Shown in pieces: positions 26,910-35,457 of a stretch of 64,000 nucleotides of DNA. The notes under the pieces are model-generated. The model ran no database searches. It was not told the origin of the DNA and worked only from the letters and a program-made list of their open reading frames with translations. This stretch comes from Planctomycetales bacterium 71-10 (GTDB lineage Bacteria; Planctomycetota; Planctomycetia; Isosphaerales; Isosphaeraceae). The DNA lies in NCBI GenBank assembly GCA_001898385.1, contig MKTT01000074.1, positions 92,685 to 156,684 of the forward strand, in the 5' to 3' direction. How positions within the stretch are numbered: the stretch's first letter is position 1; each line of letters opens with the position of its first letter. The position numbers were made by a program, and so were the translations under genes.

Positions 26910-29426
26910 ATGAAACCTCCCCTCGCGAAGTCGCGGCGCCGAAGGCGGTCGCCGGCCCTGGAGGCCCTGGAAGACCGCCGGCTGATGGCCTACGCGCCGC
27001 CGGCCCCGGTCATGACGATCGCCGAGGGCGCGGCGGCCGGCGCGGGGGCATTCCGCGCCCAGTTCGTCGGGACCGACCGCGTCTTCGTCGCCTGGGAGGA
27101 GGACGCGGGCGCGGGGACCGGGTTGGACGTCTACGCGCGCTGGTATCACGCCGGCGGCGTCCCGATCGGCGACGCCTTCCGGGTGAACGACGAGGCCGCG
27201 GGGGACCAGGCCGCGCCGCGGGTGGAGACGGCGCCCGACGGCGGGGTCGTCGTCTCCTGGTGGAGCGAGTCGGGCGTCGAGTATCGCCGATACTCGGCCG
27301 ACGGCTCGGCCGGCGCCGGGCCGATCGCGCTGCCGGGGACGGCCGGGCTGTCGCGCGACTACGACCTGTTCGGCGTGGCGGGCGACGGGCTGTCGATCTA
27401 CGCCCGCGGCTTCCAGATCCGCCGCTTCACCCTCGACGGCGTCCCGACCTTCACGCTGGCGCAGGCGCCGGTCGCGGACGGCTGGACGCTCGTGGAGTCC
27501 GACGCCGGCGACCGCGCGGAATATTCGGGCGGCCTGACCGCGGTGACGTGGTCCGAGGTCCGGCCCGACCCGGGCGGCGCGGGGTACGACTCGCGGGTGA
27601 TGGTCGGCTACTTCGACGCCGGGGTGCGCCGGTACGTCGTCAAGACCTACGAGGACGGCGACGCGGCCTTCGCCGACGACCTCGACCCGCGCTTCCTCGG
27701 GGCGGCCTCGATGATCGCCTGGGTCGGGGCGTCCCCGGCCGGCGGGAGGTGGATCGAGGAGTCCGAGTTCCTATTCGGCAGCGATCCCTCGTTCGCCGAG
27801 GACCTGGGCGAATGGCTGCCGGGCATGCCGCCCGACGGGACGCCGACGGCCGTCGACGCCGACGGCGCGGTCTACATCCACTCCGTGCGGCCCGGGGCGA
27901 CGGGCGGCGCGGAGAGCTACTTCCGCGTCTGGCGCCACCACTACGTGCCCGGCCCCGGCTGGCCTCGCTACTCCGGCATCCCCGGCTACTGGTACTGGGA
28001 TTCGGACGGCGAGGTCGCCACGCCGGACATCCCCCCGGAGGCGATCGGCTCCATGCAGTTCGTCCTGCAGGACGAGGACGCCCTCTGGCTGGTGTGGAAC
28101 GGCCCCGAGGGGGGCCTGCACGCCCAGCGGTTCTTCTCCGACGTGGTGACCGTGGGGCGGACCGGGCCCGTCCCGAAGGCGGGCGAGGCCGACGGCGCGG
28201 CGACCGTGCAGTTGAAGCGCACCGGCGACCTCGCGCGCCCGCTGACGCTCCGCTATCGGTCCTTCGTCGCCCTCGACCGGCCGACGTCCCTGGGCCCGGC
28301 CCTCCCGGGCTACGACTTCGTCCCGGTCGAGGGGGAGGTGACGTTCGAAGCCGAGAGCGCCACGGCGACCATCAGCATCCCGCTCCTCGACGACGCGGCG
28401 GCGGACGGCGACAAGGCCTTCCTGATCGAGGTGACCGACCCCGCCGGCAAGGTCTCGGACCTCCCTTCGTTCATCGCGGTCGAGATCATCGACGACGAGC
28501 CGGCCGAGCTGGCGTCGACGACGTTCTTCGACTACGGCGACGCCGGCCTCTGGTCGTTCAACGAGGTCGCCGGCTGGGCCAAGCTCAACGACCTCGCCCC
28601 GCGGTCGATGCTCGCCACGCCGGGCGGCACGCTCTACCTGGACTACGGCGCCGCCGGCCTCTGGTCGTGGGACGGCGTCCGGCTGTGGCGGAAGCTCAAC
28701 GACGTCGCCCCGGAGTCGATGGCCTACGGCGCGGGCGACCGCCTGATCCTGGACTACGGCGCGGCCGGCCTCTGGACGCTGCACGACGTCGGCGGCTGGG
28801 CCCACATCAACCCGGCCGACCCGGTGAAGGTCGTCGCCGACCCCTACAGCCTGCTCGTCGACTTCGGCGCCGCCGGCGTCTGGGCCTGGAGCCAGGGCGA
28901 CGGCTATCGCCAGGTCAGCCTGGCCAGCCCGGAGGGGATGGCGGTCGCCCATAACCAGTACTACTTCGACTTCGGCCCCGGCGGCCTCTGGACCTCCACC
29001 TGGACGTCCAACCCGCTCGAACTCCGATGGACGCAGATCAGCCCCCTCGACCCGCAGTCGATCGCCGTCGCGTCGGATTCGGACGCCGTCTACATCGACT
29101 TCGGCGCGGGCGGCCTCCGGCGCTGGAATCCGTCCTACGGCGGGGTCGAGCTGCTCAGCGCCTGGGATCCGTCGGAGGTCGTGGTCGGGGGGCGGATCTC
29201 CTATTTCGCCCCGATCTACATGAACTTCCCCGTCCGGGGCGTGTGGCGATGGGGCGGCTCGGAGGGCTTCCTGAACCCGACCCCGTACCAGGCCGCGGCG
29301 ATCGCCGCGGGCTCGGGCGACGCCGTCGTGCTGGCCTTCGAATCCGGCGGCGTCTGGCGCTGGAGCCCGACGGCCGGCTGGCGCAAGCTCAACGACCTCT
29401 CGCCCCGCGCGATCGCCCGGACCTGA
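26910..29426 (+). CDS. Octa-repeat Calx-beta protein, paralogue 4 (long form)
   Basis: An 838-residue protein; ATG 26910 follows AGGAGAG. The N-terminus is KSRRRRRSPALEALEDRRLMAYAPP, the clearest LEPR-XLL-type motif in the set. The beta-rich region covers about 32-400 (VFVAWEEDAGAGTGLDVYARWY, DQAAPRVETAPDGGVVVSWW). The Calx-beta domain covers about 413-533 (VPKAGEADGAATVQLKRTGDL, PGYDFVPVEGEVTF, IDDEPAE). Eight repeats run from about 535 to the end, starting DAGLWSFNEVAGWAKLNDLAP. Repeats 5-7 are diverged (GGLRRWNPS, VRGVWRWG). The gap to paralogue 3 is only 46 bases. Confidence 0.85.
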   Translation: MKPPLAKSRRRRRSPALEALEDRRLMAYAPPAPVMTIAEGAAAGAGAFRAQFVGTDRVFVAWEEDAGAGTGLDVYARWYHAGGVPIGDAFRVNDEAAGDQAAPRVETAPDGGVVVSWWSESGVEYRRYSADGSAGAGPIALPGTAGLSRDYDLFGVAGDGLSIYARGFQIRRFTLDGVPTFTLAQAPVADGWTLVESDAGDRAEYSGGLTAVTWSEVRPDPGGAGYDSRVMVGYFDAGVRRYVVKTYEDGDAAFADDLDPRFLGAASMIAWVGASPAGGRWIEESEFLFGSDPSFAEDLGEWLPGMPPDGTPTAVDADGAVYIHSVRPGATGGAESYFRVWRHHYVPGPGWPRYSGIPGYWYWDSDGEVATPDIPPEAIGSMQFVLQDEDALWLVWNGPEGGLHAQRFFSDVVTVGRTGPVPKAGEADGAATVQLKRTGDLARPLTLRYRSFVALDRPTSLGPALPGYDFVPVEGEVTFEAESATATISIPLLDDAAADGDKAFLIEVTDPAGKVSDLPSFIAVEIIDDEPAELASTTFFDYGDAGLWSFNEVAGWAKLNDLAPRSMLATPGGTLYLDYGAAGLWSWDGVRLWRKLNDVAPESMAYGAGDRLILDYGAAGLWTLHDVGGWAHINPADPVKVVADPYSLLVDFGAAGVWAWSQGDGYRQVSLASPEGMAVAHNQYYFDFGPGGLWTSTWTSNPLELRWTQISPLDPQSIAVASDSDAVYIDFGAGGLRRWNPSYGGVELLSAWDPSEVVVGGRISYFAPIYMNFPVRGVWRWGGSEGFLNPTPYQAAAIAAGSGDAVVLAFESGGVWRWSPTAGWRKLNDLSPRAIART

Positions 29427-29521
29427 CCCGAGGCCGCCCCGGGCTCGGGCGTGGGTTAAGATATGCGTGGGGGAGGCGTATGGATCGTCGAAGCCCCGAC
29501 GTCCCGCACGGAGACCTCGCC

Positions 29522-31927
29522 GTGAAGCCTCCCGATCGACGCTCGCGATCATCCCGACGCCGCGCCCCGGGCCTGGAGCCGCTCGAATCCCGCCGGCTCC
29601 TCGCCTACGCCGCGCCGGGGCCGACGTTCGCCCTGGCCCCCGGCGCGGCGTACGACGCGGCCGCCGACGCGCGGGGCCGCGTCACCGTCGTCTGGGAGCA
29701 GGGCGGGGGGGGCGGGGCCGGGCGTCAGGTCCTCGGCCGCCGATTCGACGCGCTGGGGAATCCCCTGGGCGAGCCGTTCGCGATCGACCCCGGCGACGCG
29801 GGCGACCAGGCCGACCCGCAGGTCCTGGTGGATGAGGCCGGGGGCGCGGTCGTCGTCTGGTGGTCCGCCGGCCGCCTCGAATCGCGCCGCTACGACGCCG
29901 ACGGCGCGGCGATCGGCGGCGTCCGCGCCCTCGACGGGACGGACGGGTTCGGCGAGGGCTTCGACCTGTTCGGCCTGACCTCCGACGGCTTCATCGTCTA
30001 CGCCGACGGCTTCCGGCTCCTCTGGTACGGCCCGGACGGGACGCTCCGGAACGCGGCCGACGTCTCCGCCGCCACGGCCGAGGGGGGCTGGACCGTCCGC
30101 GAGTCCGACGCCCCCAGCCGCGCCCTGCTGCGCGACGACGGCTCCGTCGCCCTGACGTGGTCGGCCTACCGCGCCTACGAGGAGGGGGGGGCGACGGCCT
30201 ACGACGCCCAGGTCTGGCAGATGTACGTCACGGCCCGGGGGACCCCCGCCGCCGGCTTCCTCGTCACCGACCTGACGGCCGAGCCCGACCTCGACGTCGT
30301 CTCCCGGCTCGACCCGCGCTACCTCGTCACCTCGCGGACCACGCTCGTCGCCTGGCGCGACGACGACTCCTTCAACGCCCGGCCGTACGACGCGATCGAG
30401 AGGTCGGACGTCGCCCACTTCGGCGGCGAGGCCGTCGGCGTGGTCGCGGGCATGGTGGCCGTGCAATACGCGGACGCCGCGGGGACCAGCCTCCAGACGT
30501 ACTACGAGATGATCGTCATCGGCGGCGGCTCCCACACGGTCCCCCCCGGCTACATCTGGACGCCGACGGTGCCGGCGGTCGCGACGCCGGAGGTCTCGGC
30601 CGCCGAGGCCGCGTCCGTGCGGTTCCTGCCCACCGCCGGGCTCGATTTCTGGCTCCTCCGCGAGCCGGCGGCCGGCGGCGTGGCGGCGCAGCGGGTCGCC
30701 GACTCGGCGGCGGCCGCCGGCTTCGCGGGAGCGGGCCGGGACGTCGGCGAGGCCGACGGCGTCGCGGTCGCCACGGTCGTCCGCTCGGGCGACGTCTCGC
30801 AACCGGCCTCGTTCCCCTACGCGACGGCCGACGGGACCGCCGTCGCGGGCCTGGACTACGCCGCGACCTCGGGCGTCCTGAACTTCGCGGCCGGGCAGGT
30901 CGAGGCGACCATCTCCGTCCCGATCCTGGACGCCGGCGCGGCCCTGGATCGCGACTTCCACATCGTCCTGACCGCCCCCGGGTCGGACGATCCGGGACCG
31001 GCCTCGCAGGACGTGCGGATCCGGGTCGGCGCCCGCGGGCCGTCGCGGGCCCTGTCGTTCTTCGACTACGACGCGGCCGGGGCCTGGGCCTGGGGCGAAT
31101 CCGACGGCTGGATCCGCGTCAGCGAATACGACCCCGACCGGATCCTCGCCGATTCCGCCCGATCGGCCTTCCTCTCCTTCGGGGCCGGCGGCCTGTGGTC
31201 GTGGGACGCCGACGCCGGCTGGGCGAAGCTCAACGACCTGGGCCCCGAGGCGATGGCCTACGGGGCCGGGGGCGTGCTGTTCCTCGACTACGGCGCGGCC
31301 GGCCTCTGGTCGTGGAGCCGGCCCGCCGGCTGGGCGAAGCTCAACGACGTCGACCCGGCGCGCATGGTCGCCGACGACCGGGCCGTGTACGTCCAGTTCA
31401 CGCGCGGGGGCGTCTGGAGCTGGGACCCGGCCGCGGGCTACCGGCCCATCAGCGACCTGTCCCCGCAGCAGATGGCCGCCTACGCGGGCGAGGTGTTCCT
31501 GGACTACGGCCCGGCCGGCCTGTGGCGATGGCGGCTCGACGGCGAGTGGCTCAAGCTCCAGGACGGCGACGCCCAGGCGATCGTCGCCGGCCCCTCCGGC
31601 CTCTACGCCGATTTCGGCGCCGCCGGCGTCTGGCGCCGCGACGCCGCCGGCGCGGGCTCGTGGCTGAGCGACCACGACGCCTCGACGATGGCCGTCGGCC
31701 CGCGCGGCGTCTTCCTCGGCTTCGGCCCGGGGGGGCTCTGGCTCTGGTCGCCGGTCGGGGGATGGGCGAAGCTGGCCGACGCCGCCCCAGACGCCGTCGT
31801 CGCGGGCGCGGGCGCCGCCGACCTGGACGCCCTCCTCGTCGGCCCCGACGGGATCGCGCGATGGACGACGTCGTCGCGGCGGACGAAGCTGAACGAAGTC
31901 GTCCCCCGGGCCGTCGCCCGAGCGTGA
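29522..31927 (+). CDS. Octa-repeat Calx-beta protein, paralogue 5 (long form)
   Basis: This is 801 residues from GTG 29522 (VKPPDRRSRSSRRR), which aligns with the MKPP start of paralogue 4 and has CGGAGAC eight to ten bases upstream; the track start (29027) lies inside the previous gene. The motif is LEPLESRRLLA. The beta-rich region reads VTVVWEQGGGGGAGRQVLGRR and DQADPQVLVDEAGGAVVVWW. The Calx-beta domain (DVGEADGVAVATVVRSGDV, GLDYAATSGVLNF) ends at about 500. Eight repeats follow, e.g. AAGLWSWSRPAGWAKLNDVDP. The last repeat is decayed (PDGIARWTTSSRRTKLNEVVP). Confidence 0.85.
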   Translation: MKPPDRRSRSSRRRAPGLEPLESRRLLAYAAPGPTFALAPGAAYDAAADARGRVTVVWEQGGGGGAGRQVLGRRFDALGNPLGEPFAIDPGDAGDQADPQVLVDEAGGAVVVWWSAGRLESRRYDADGAAIGGVRALDGTDGFGEGFDLFGLTSDGFIVYADGFRLLWYGPDGTLRNAADVSAATAEGGWTVRESDAPSRALLRDDGSVALTWSAYRAYEEGGATAYDAQVWQMYVTARGTPAAGFLVTDLTAEPDLDVVSRLDPRYLVTSRTTLVAWRDDDSFNARPYDAIERSDVAHFGGEAVGVVAGMVAVQYADAAGTSLQTYYEMIVIGGGSHTVPPGYIWTPTVPAVATPEVSAAEAASVRFLPTAGLDFWLLREPAAGGVAAQRVADSAAAAGFAGAGRDVGEADGVAVATVVRSGDVSQPASFPYATADGTAVAGLDYAATSGVLNFAAGQVEATISVPILDAGAALDRDFHIVLTAPGSDDPGPASQDVRIRVGARGPSRALSFFDYDAAGAWAWGESDGWIRVSEYDPDRILADSARSAFLSFGAGGLWSWDADAGWAKLNDLGPEAMAYGAGGVLFLDYGAAGLWSWSRPAGWAKLNDVDPARMVADDRAVYVQFTRGGVWSWDPAAGYRPISDLSPQQMAAYAGEVFLDYGPAGLWRWRLDGEWLKLQDGDAQAIVAGPSGLYADFGAAGVWRRDAAGAGSWLSDHDASTMAVGPRGVFLGFGPGGLWLWSPVGGWAKLADAAPDAVVAGAGAADLDALLVGPDGIARWTTSSRRTKLNEVVPRAVARA

Positions 31928-31928
31928 T

Positions 31929-31944
31929 CGCGGCGGAAGCCGCG
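31929..31944 (+). terminator. Stem-loop right after paralogue 5
   Basis: CGCGGC-GGAA-GCCGCG, a perfect six-base stem with a GNRA-type tetraloop, starts two bases after the stop codon of paralogue 5. It has no T-run but is followed by unusually AT-rich DNA including the palindrome ATTGATAATCAAT (31950-31962). Confidence 0.4.
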
Positions 31945-32083
31945 AACGCATTGATAATCAATCATTCAATCGAATCCATCGGAACGACGCACGCACCCCA
32001 GACTACGAAAACCTCGCGTCCGTGCGGCCCCGGCCGGCCATGATCGGCGCCGGGGCGAAGACGCCGAACCAGGGAGAGCAGCC

Positions 32084-34594
32084 GTGAAGCGGAAACCGAG
32101 TCGTTCGCGTCGGAAGCCGAGGTTCGGCCTGGGGCTGGATTCGCTCGAAGGGCGTCGGCTGCTCTCCTACGGGGCTCCCGGGCCGGTGTTCCAGGTGAAC
32201 CAGACGGTCGTGGGGGGGCAATCGGCCCCGAAGGCGGCCGTGAACGAGCGCGGCCAGGTGGCCGTGATCTGGGAGGACTTCGGCACGGACGGCTCGGGGT
32301 ACGGCGTGTATGCGCGACGGCTCGACTCCGCCGGCCAGGCGCTGGGGGCCGAGTTCCGGGTCAACACGGCGACCGAGGGGGACCAGACCGACCCGCGGGT
32401 CGCCGTGCGCTATTCCAGCTACCTGGAGGACGGCCTGATCGCCACCTGGCGCGACGGCGGCAAGCTCTACGCCCAGCGATACGACGCGCAAGGCGCGGCG
32501 GTCGGCGGGGCGATGGAGCTGGCGGGCTCGGCGGGGGTCGGGGCCGACTACGACCTGGTCGGCCTCCCGGGCGGCGGCTTCCTGATCGTCTCGGCCGGCG
32601 GCGTGCTCGGCTACGGGCCCGAGGGGGCGGCCGCCGGCTCGTCGACGCCGGGCGCGGGGCATGAGGGCTGGACGCCCCAGGCGCCGGCCGCCGGCCGCGC
32701 CGGGATCCTGTATTACGACCAGGCCGTGACGACCTGGGCCGAGACCCGCTCGCGCGAGGTCGAGGGGACGACGGTCTACGACGCGCGGATCTGGGCCCAG
32801 GCGCTGGATTCCCAGGGCGGCCTGTCCGGCCCCGAGGTGCTGATCGCCGAGATCCAGGGGGCCGCGACGCCCGAGGCGGTCGCCGACCTGGACCCGGTGG
32901 TGGTCCGGCCCCGGGGCTATTACGGCGAGCCGATCATCGCCTGGCGCCAGGCCGGGGCCGAGGGCTCGACGTTCCACGCCCGGAACCTGACGCAGGATTA
33001 CGACACGAACGACCTGGAGCCCGACGGCGACGCCTTCGAGCTGGCGACGTCGACGCCCGCCGACGCCGTCGCGCTGGCCTGGCTCGACGGCTCGTCGCTG
33101 GCGGCCTTCTTCATCGGCGAGGATCCGGCCGGGCCCGACGGCGGCTACTTCCAGATCTTCGGCGCGCGCGGCGGCGCGGCCCAGGGCGATCCCGTCCCGG
33201 CGCCCGACGTCGCGGCCGACTCGCTGGCGACCCTCGCCGTCGTCCCGACCGTGGGCGGCGACTTCTGGCTGGTCTGGGGCGACCCCCAGGTCGACCCGAC
33301 GGCGGGCGAGGTCCACGCCCAGCGCCAGTTCACGACCGACTCGGAATTCCACCTCGTCGGCGACGACCAGTACCTCAAGGAATCGGACGGCCGGGCGGTC
33401 CTGTTCGTCGTCCGCAGCGGCGACCTGTCGCAGCCGGCGAGCATCCGCTACGCCACCCATGACGAGGGATCGGCCCTCCCCGGGTACGACTACGCGCCGA
33501 CCTCCGGCGTGCTGACCTTCGCCCCCGGCCAGGCCGAGGGGACGATCACGATCACGATCGTCGACGACGCGGTCGCCGAGTCCTACGACTACTTCAGCGT
33601 CCAGTTCACGGACACCGTCGGAGCCGCCTACAACGGGTACTCGGCCTACGTCTCGATCGAGGACGACGAGCCGGCCTCCAACTACGCCCCCGTCTTCGTC
33701 GACTACGACGCCTACGGCCTCTGGACCTACAACCCCATCGAGGGCTGGGCGCAGCTCAGCACCTACGACCCCGAGGCCGTCGTCTCCACCTATCGTCGCG
33801 ACGCCTACATCGACTTCGGCGCCGGCGGCCTCTGGTACTGGCATCCCCAGTCCGGCTGGGCGAAGCTCAACGACGTCGACCCGCAGGCCGTGAAGGTCGA
33901 CCCGTCCGGCGACGGCGTCTACATCGACTTCGGCGCCGGCGGCCTCTGGCGCTGGACCAAGGGCGTCGGCTACCGCCAGATCAGCCCCTCGGATCCGCAG
34001 GACTTCCTTGCCGGCTACGACGGCCTGGCCATCGACTTCGGCCACGGCGGCCTCTGGAAGTGGTCCACGACCGGGACCTGGGCCAAGCTCAACGACGTCG
34101 ACCCCAAGGCCATGATCGGCGACCCCTCGGGCACGCTGTACATCGACTTCGGCGCCGGCGGCCTCTGGAGCCTGGACGAGGACGGGGTCTACGCGAAGAT
34201 CAGCGACTTCAGCCCGCGGACGATGAAGCTCGGATACGACTATACCGCCGACGATTACGAGGACGTCCTCTACCTGGACTTCGGCTCCGGCGGCTTCTGG
34301 AAGTGGGGCGGGATCTCCGGCTGGGCCAAGCTCAACGACCTCGCCCCCGAGTCGTTCGTCGACGACGGCTTCCACTCCCTGTTCATCGACTTCGGCCACG
34401 GCGGCCTCTGGAGCTGGAGCAAGGCCGACGGCTACCGGCAGCTCAACACCGTGAACCCCGAGCTGATCGCGTTCAGCGCGGTCGACGACGGCCTCTATAT
34501 CGACTTCGGCTCCGCCGGCTTCTGGCGCTGGACCAAAAACGGCGGCTACACCAAGATCAACGACGCCAACCCCACGGCGTTCTCCCTGGCCTGA
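32084..34594 (+). CDS. Octa-repeat Calx-beta protein, paralogue 6 (long form)
   Basis: An 836-residue protein; GTG 32084 follows AGGGAGAG. The motif is LDSLEGRRLLS after SRSRRKPRFGLG. The beta-rich region reads VAVIWEDFGTDGSGYGVYARRL and DQTDPRVAVRYSS. The Calx-beta domain covers about 425-530 (YLKESDGRAVLFVVRSGDL, GYDYAPTSGVLTFAPGQ, IEDDEPAS). Eight repeats run from about 535 to the end and are the most regular of the set: AGGLWYWHPQSGWAKLNDVDP, HGGLWKWSTTGTWAKLNDVDP, SAGFWRWTKNGGYTKINDANP. The reading frame is intact throughout. Confidence 0.85.
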   Translation: MKRKPSRSRRKPRFGLGLDSLEGRRLLSYGAPGPVFQVNQTVVGGQSAPKAAVNERGQVAVIWEDFGTDGSGYGVYARRLDSAGQALGAEFRVNTATEGDQTDPRVAVRYSSYLEDGLIATWRDGGKLYAQRYDAQGAAVGGAMELAGSAGVGADYDLVGLPGGGFLIVSAGGVLGYGPEGAAAGSSTPGAGHEGWTPQAPAAGRAGILYYDQAVTTWAETRSREVEGTTVYDARIWAQALDSQGGLSGPEVLIAEIQGAATPEAVADLDPVVVRPRGYYGEPIIAWRQAGAEGSTFHARNLTQDYDTNDLEPDGDAFELATSTPADAVALAWLDGSSLAAFFIGEDPAGPDGGYFQIFGARGGAAQGDPVPAPDVAADSLATLAVVPTVGGDFWLVWGDPQVDPTAGEVHAQRQFTTDSEFHLVGDDQYLKESDGRAVLFVVRSGDLSQPASIRYATHDEGSALPGYDYAPTSGVLTFAPGQAEGTITITIVDDAVAESYDYFSVQFTDTVGAAYNGYSAYVSIEDDEPASNYAPVFVDYDAYGLWTYNPIEGWAQLSTYDPEAVVSTYRRDAYIDFGAGGLWYWHPQSGWAKLNDVDPQAVKVDPSGDGVYIDFGAGGLWRWTKGVGYRQISPSDPQDFLAGYDGLAIDFGHGGLWKWSTTGTWAKLNDVDPKAMIGDPSGTLYIDFGAGGLWSLDEDGVYAKISDFSPRTMKLGYDYTADDYEDVLYLDFGSGGFWKWGGISGWAKLNDLAPESFVDDGFHSLFIDFGHGGLWSWSKADGYRQLNTVNPELIAFSAVDDGLYIDFGSAGFWRWTKNGGYTKINDANPTAFSLA

Positions 34595-34682
34595 CCCGAC
34601 TCGACCGCCCCCCGCTGGGCGATGCGCATCGCGCCGTGGTATCCTGGCGCATGCGCGTCCGCCTGGCAGGAGGGCCCGAATC

Positions 34683-35444
34683 ATGCCGTCGCCGTTCCCC
34701 GGGATGAATCCGTACCTGGAGCAGCCGGCGCTCTGGCCGGACTTCCACGCCAAGTTCCTCGTCGAGCTGGCCGAGAGGCTGGTCTCGGCCGTCCGTCCCC
34801 GCTACTTCGTGCTCCTGGAGCGCCACGTCTTCGTCCAGGAGCCGCCGGGCGAGCCGACGACGATCCGGCTGCGGCCCGACGTCCTGATCGCGACGCCGCG
34901 GCGTCATGAGGGAGGGGGCGTCGCCGTCGCGGACGTCGCCGCGCCGGTGGAGGTCGAGCACCTCGCGCAGGAGGTCGAGCGCGTCTCCTACCTGGAGATC
35001 CGCGAGGCCGCCTCGGGCGACGTCGTCGCGGTCGTCGAGCTGCTCAGCTCGGCTCACAAAGACGAAGACCGCCTCACCTACCTCGCCCGCCGCGAGAAGA
35101 TCCTCGGCAGCGCCGTGCATCTCGTCGAGATCGACATCCTCCGCGGCGGCCGGCCGATGCCCGAGTTCAACCGCCCGCCCTGCGCGTATTCGGTGCTGGT
35201 CAGCCACGCCGACGGCCGCCCCCGCGCCGGGTTCTGGCCGATCCAGCTCCGCGAGCGGCTGCCGGAGATCCCCGTCCCGCTGCGGCGGCCGGATCCGCCC
35301 GCGAAGGTGGACCTTCAGGCGATCCTCCACCGCGTCTACGACGTCTCGGCCTACGAGGACTTCATCTACCGCGGCCGTCCCGAGCCGCCGCTCGACCCCG
35401 ACGACGCCGCCTGGGCCGAGGCCCTGAAGCCCAAACCCGCCTGA
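34683..35444 (+). CDS. DUF4058 family protein
   Basis: A 253-residue cytosolic protein opening MPSPFPGMNPYLEQPALWPDFH, the signature start of DUF4058. Later parts, LRPDVLIATPRR, VVAVVELLSSAHK and YLARREKILGSAVHLVEIDLLR-like, suggest a restriction-endonuclease-like core (Asp, E-x-L, Lys). The family is abundant in planctomycetes and cyanobacteria and has no established function. It sits 88 bases after the octa-repeat array on the same strand. Confidence 0.88.
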   Translation: MPSPFPGMNPYLEQPALWPDFHAKFLVELAERLVSAVRPRYFVLLERHVFVQEPPGEPTTIRLRPDVLIATPRRHEGGGVAVADVAAPVEVEHLAQEVERVSYLEIREAASGDVVAVVELLSSAHKDEDRLTYLARREKILGSAVHLVEIDILRGGRPMPEFNRPPCAYSVLVSHADGRPRAGFWPIQLRERLPEIPVPLRRPDPPAKVDLQAILHRVYDVSAYEDFIYRGRPEPPLDPDDAAWAEALKPKPA

Positions 35445-35457
35445 CTTCGAGATCCGC

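Larger units (their letters stand above)
21235..34594 (+). other. Array of six paralogous Calx-beta/octa-repeat protein genes
   Basis: Six same-strand genes separated by 46-157 bases share one plan: a basic N-terminus with an LE.LE.RRL motif, optional beta-rich region, Calx-beta domain, and eight Trp-rich repeats of about 36 residues to the C-terminus. The first two lack the long N-terminal region; the last four have it. The spacing is compatible with one operon, although AT-rich spots before the third and sixth genes could hold internal promoters. Confidence 0.85.

Noticed and set aside
21235-34594. CRISPR or nucleotide-level satellite in the array
   Set aside because: The repeats recur at about 110 bases but are coding, in frame, diverged, and follow protein-level conservation; there are no spacer-like unique units or cas genes.
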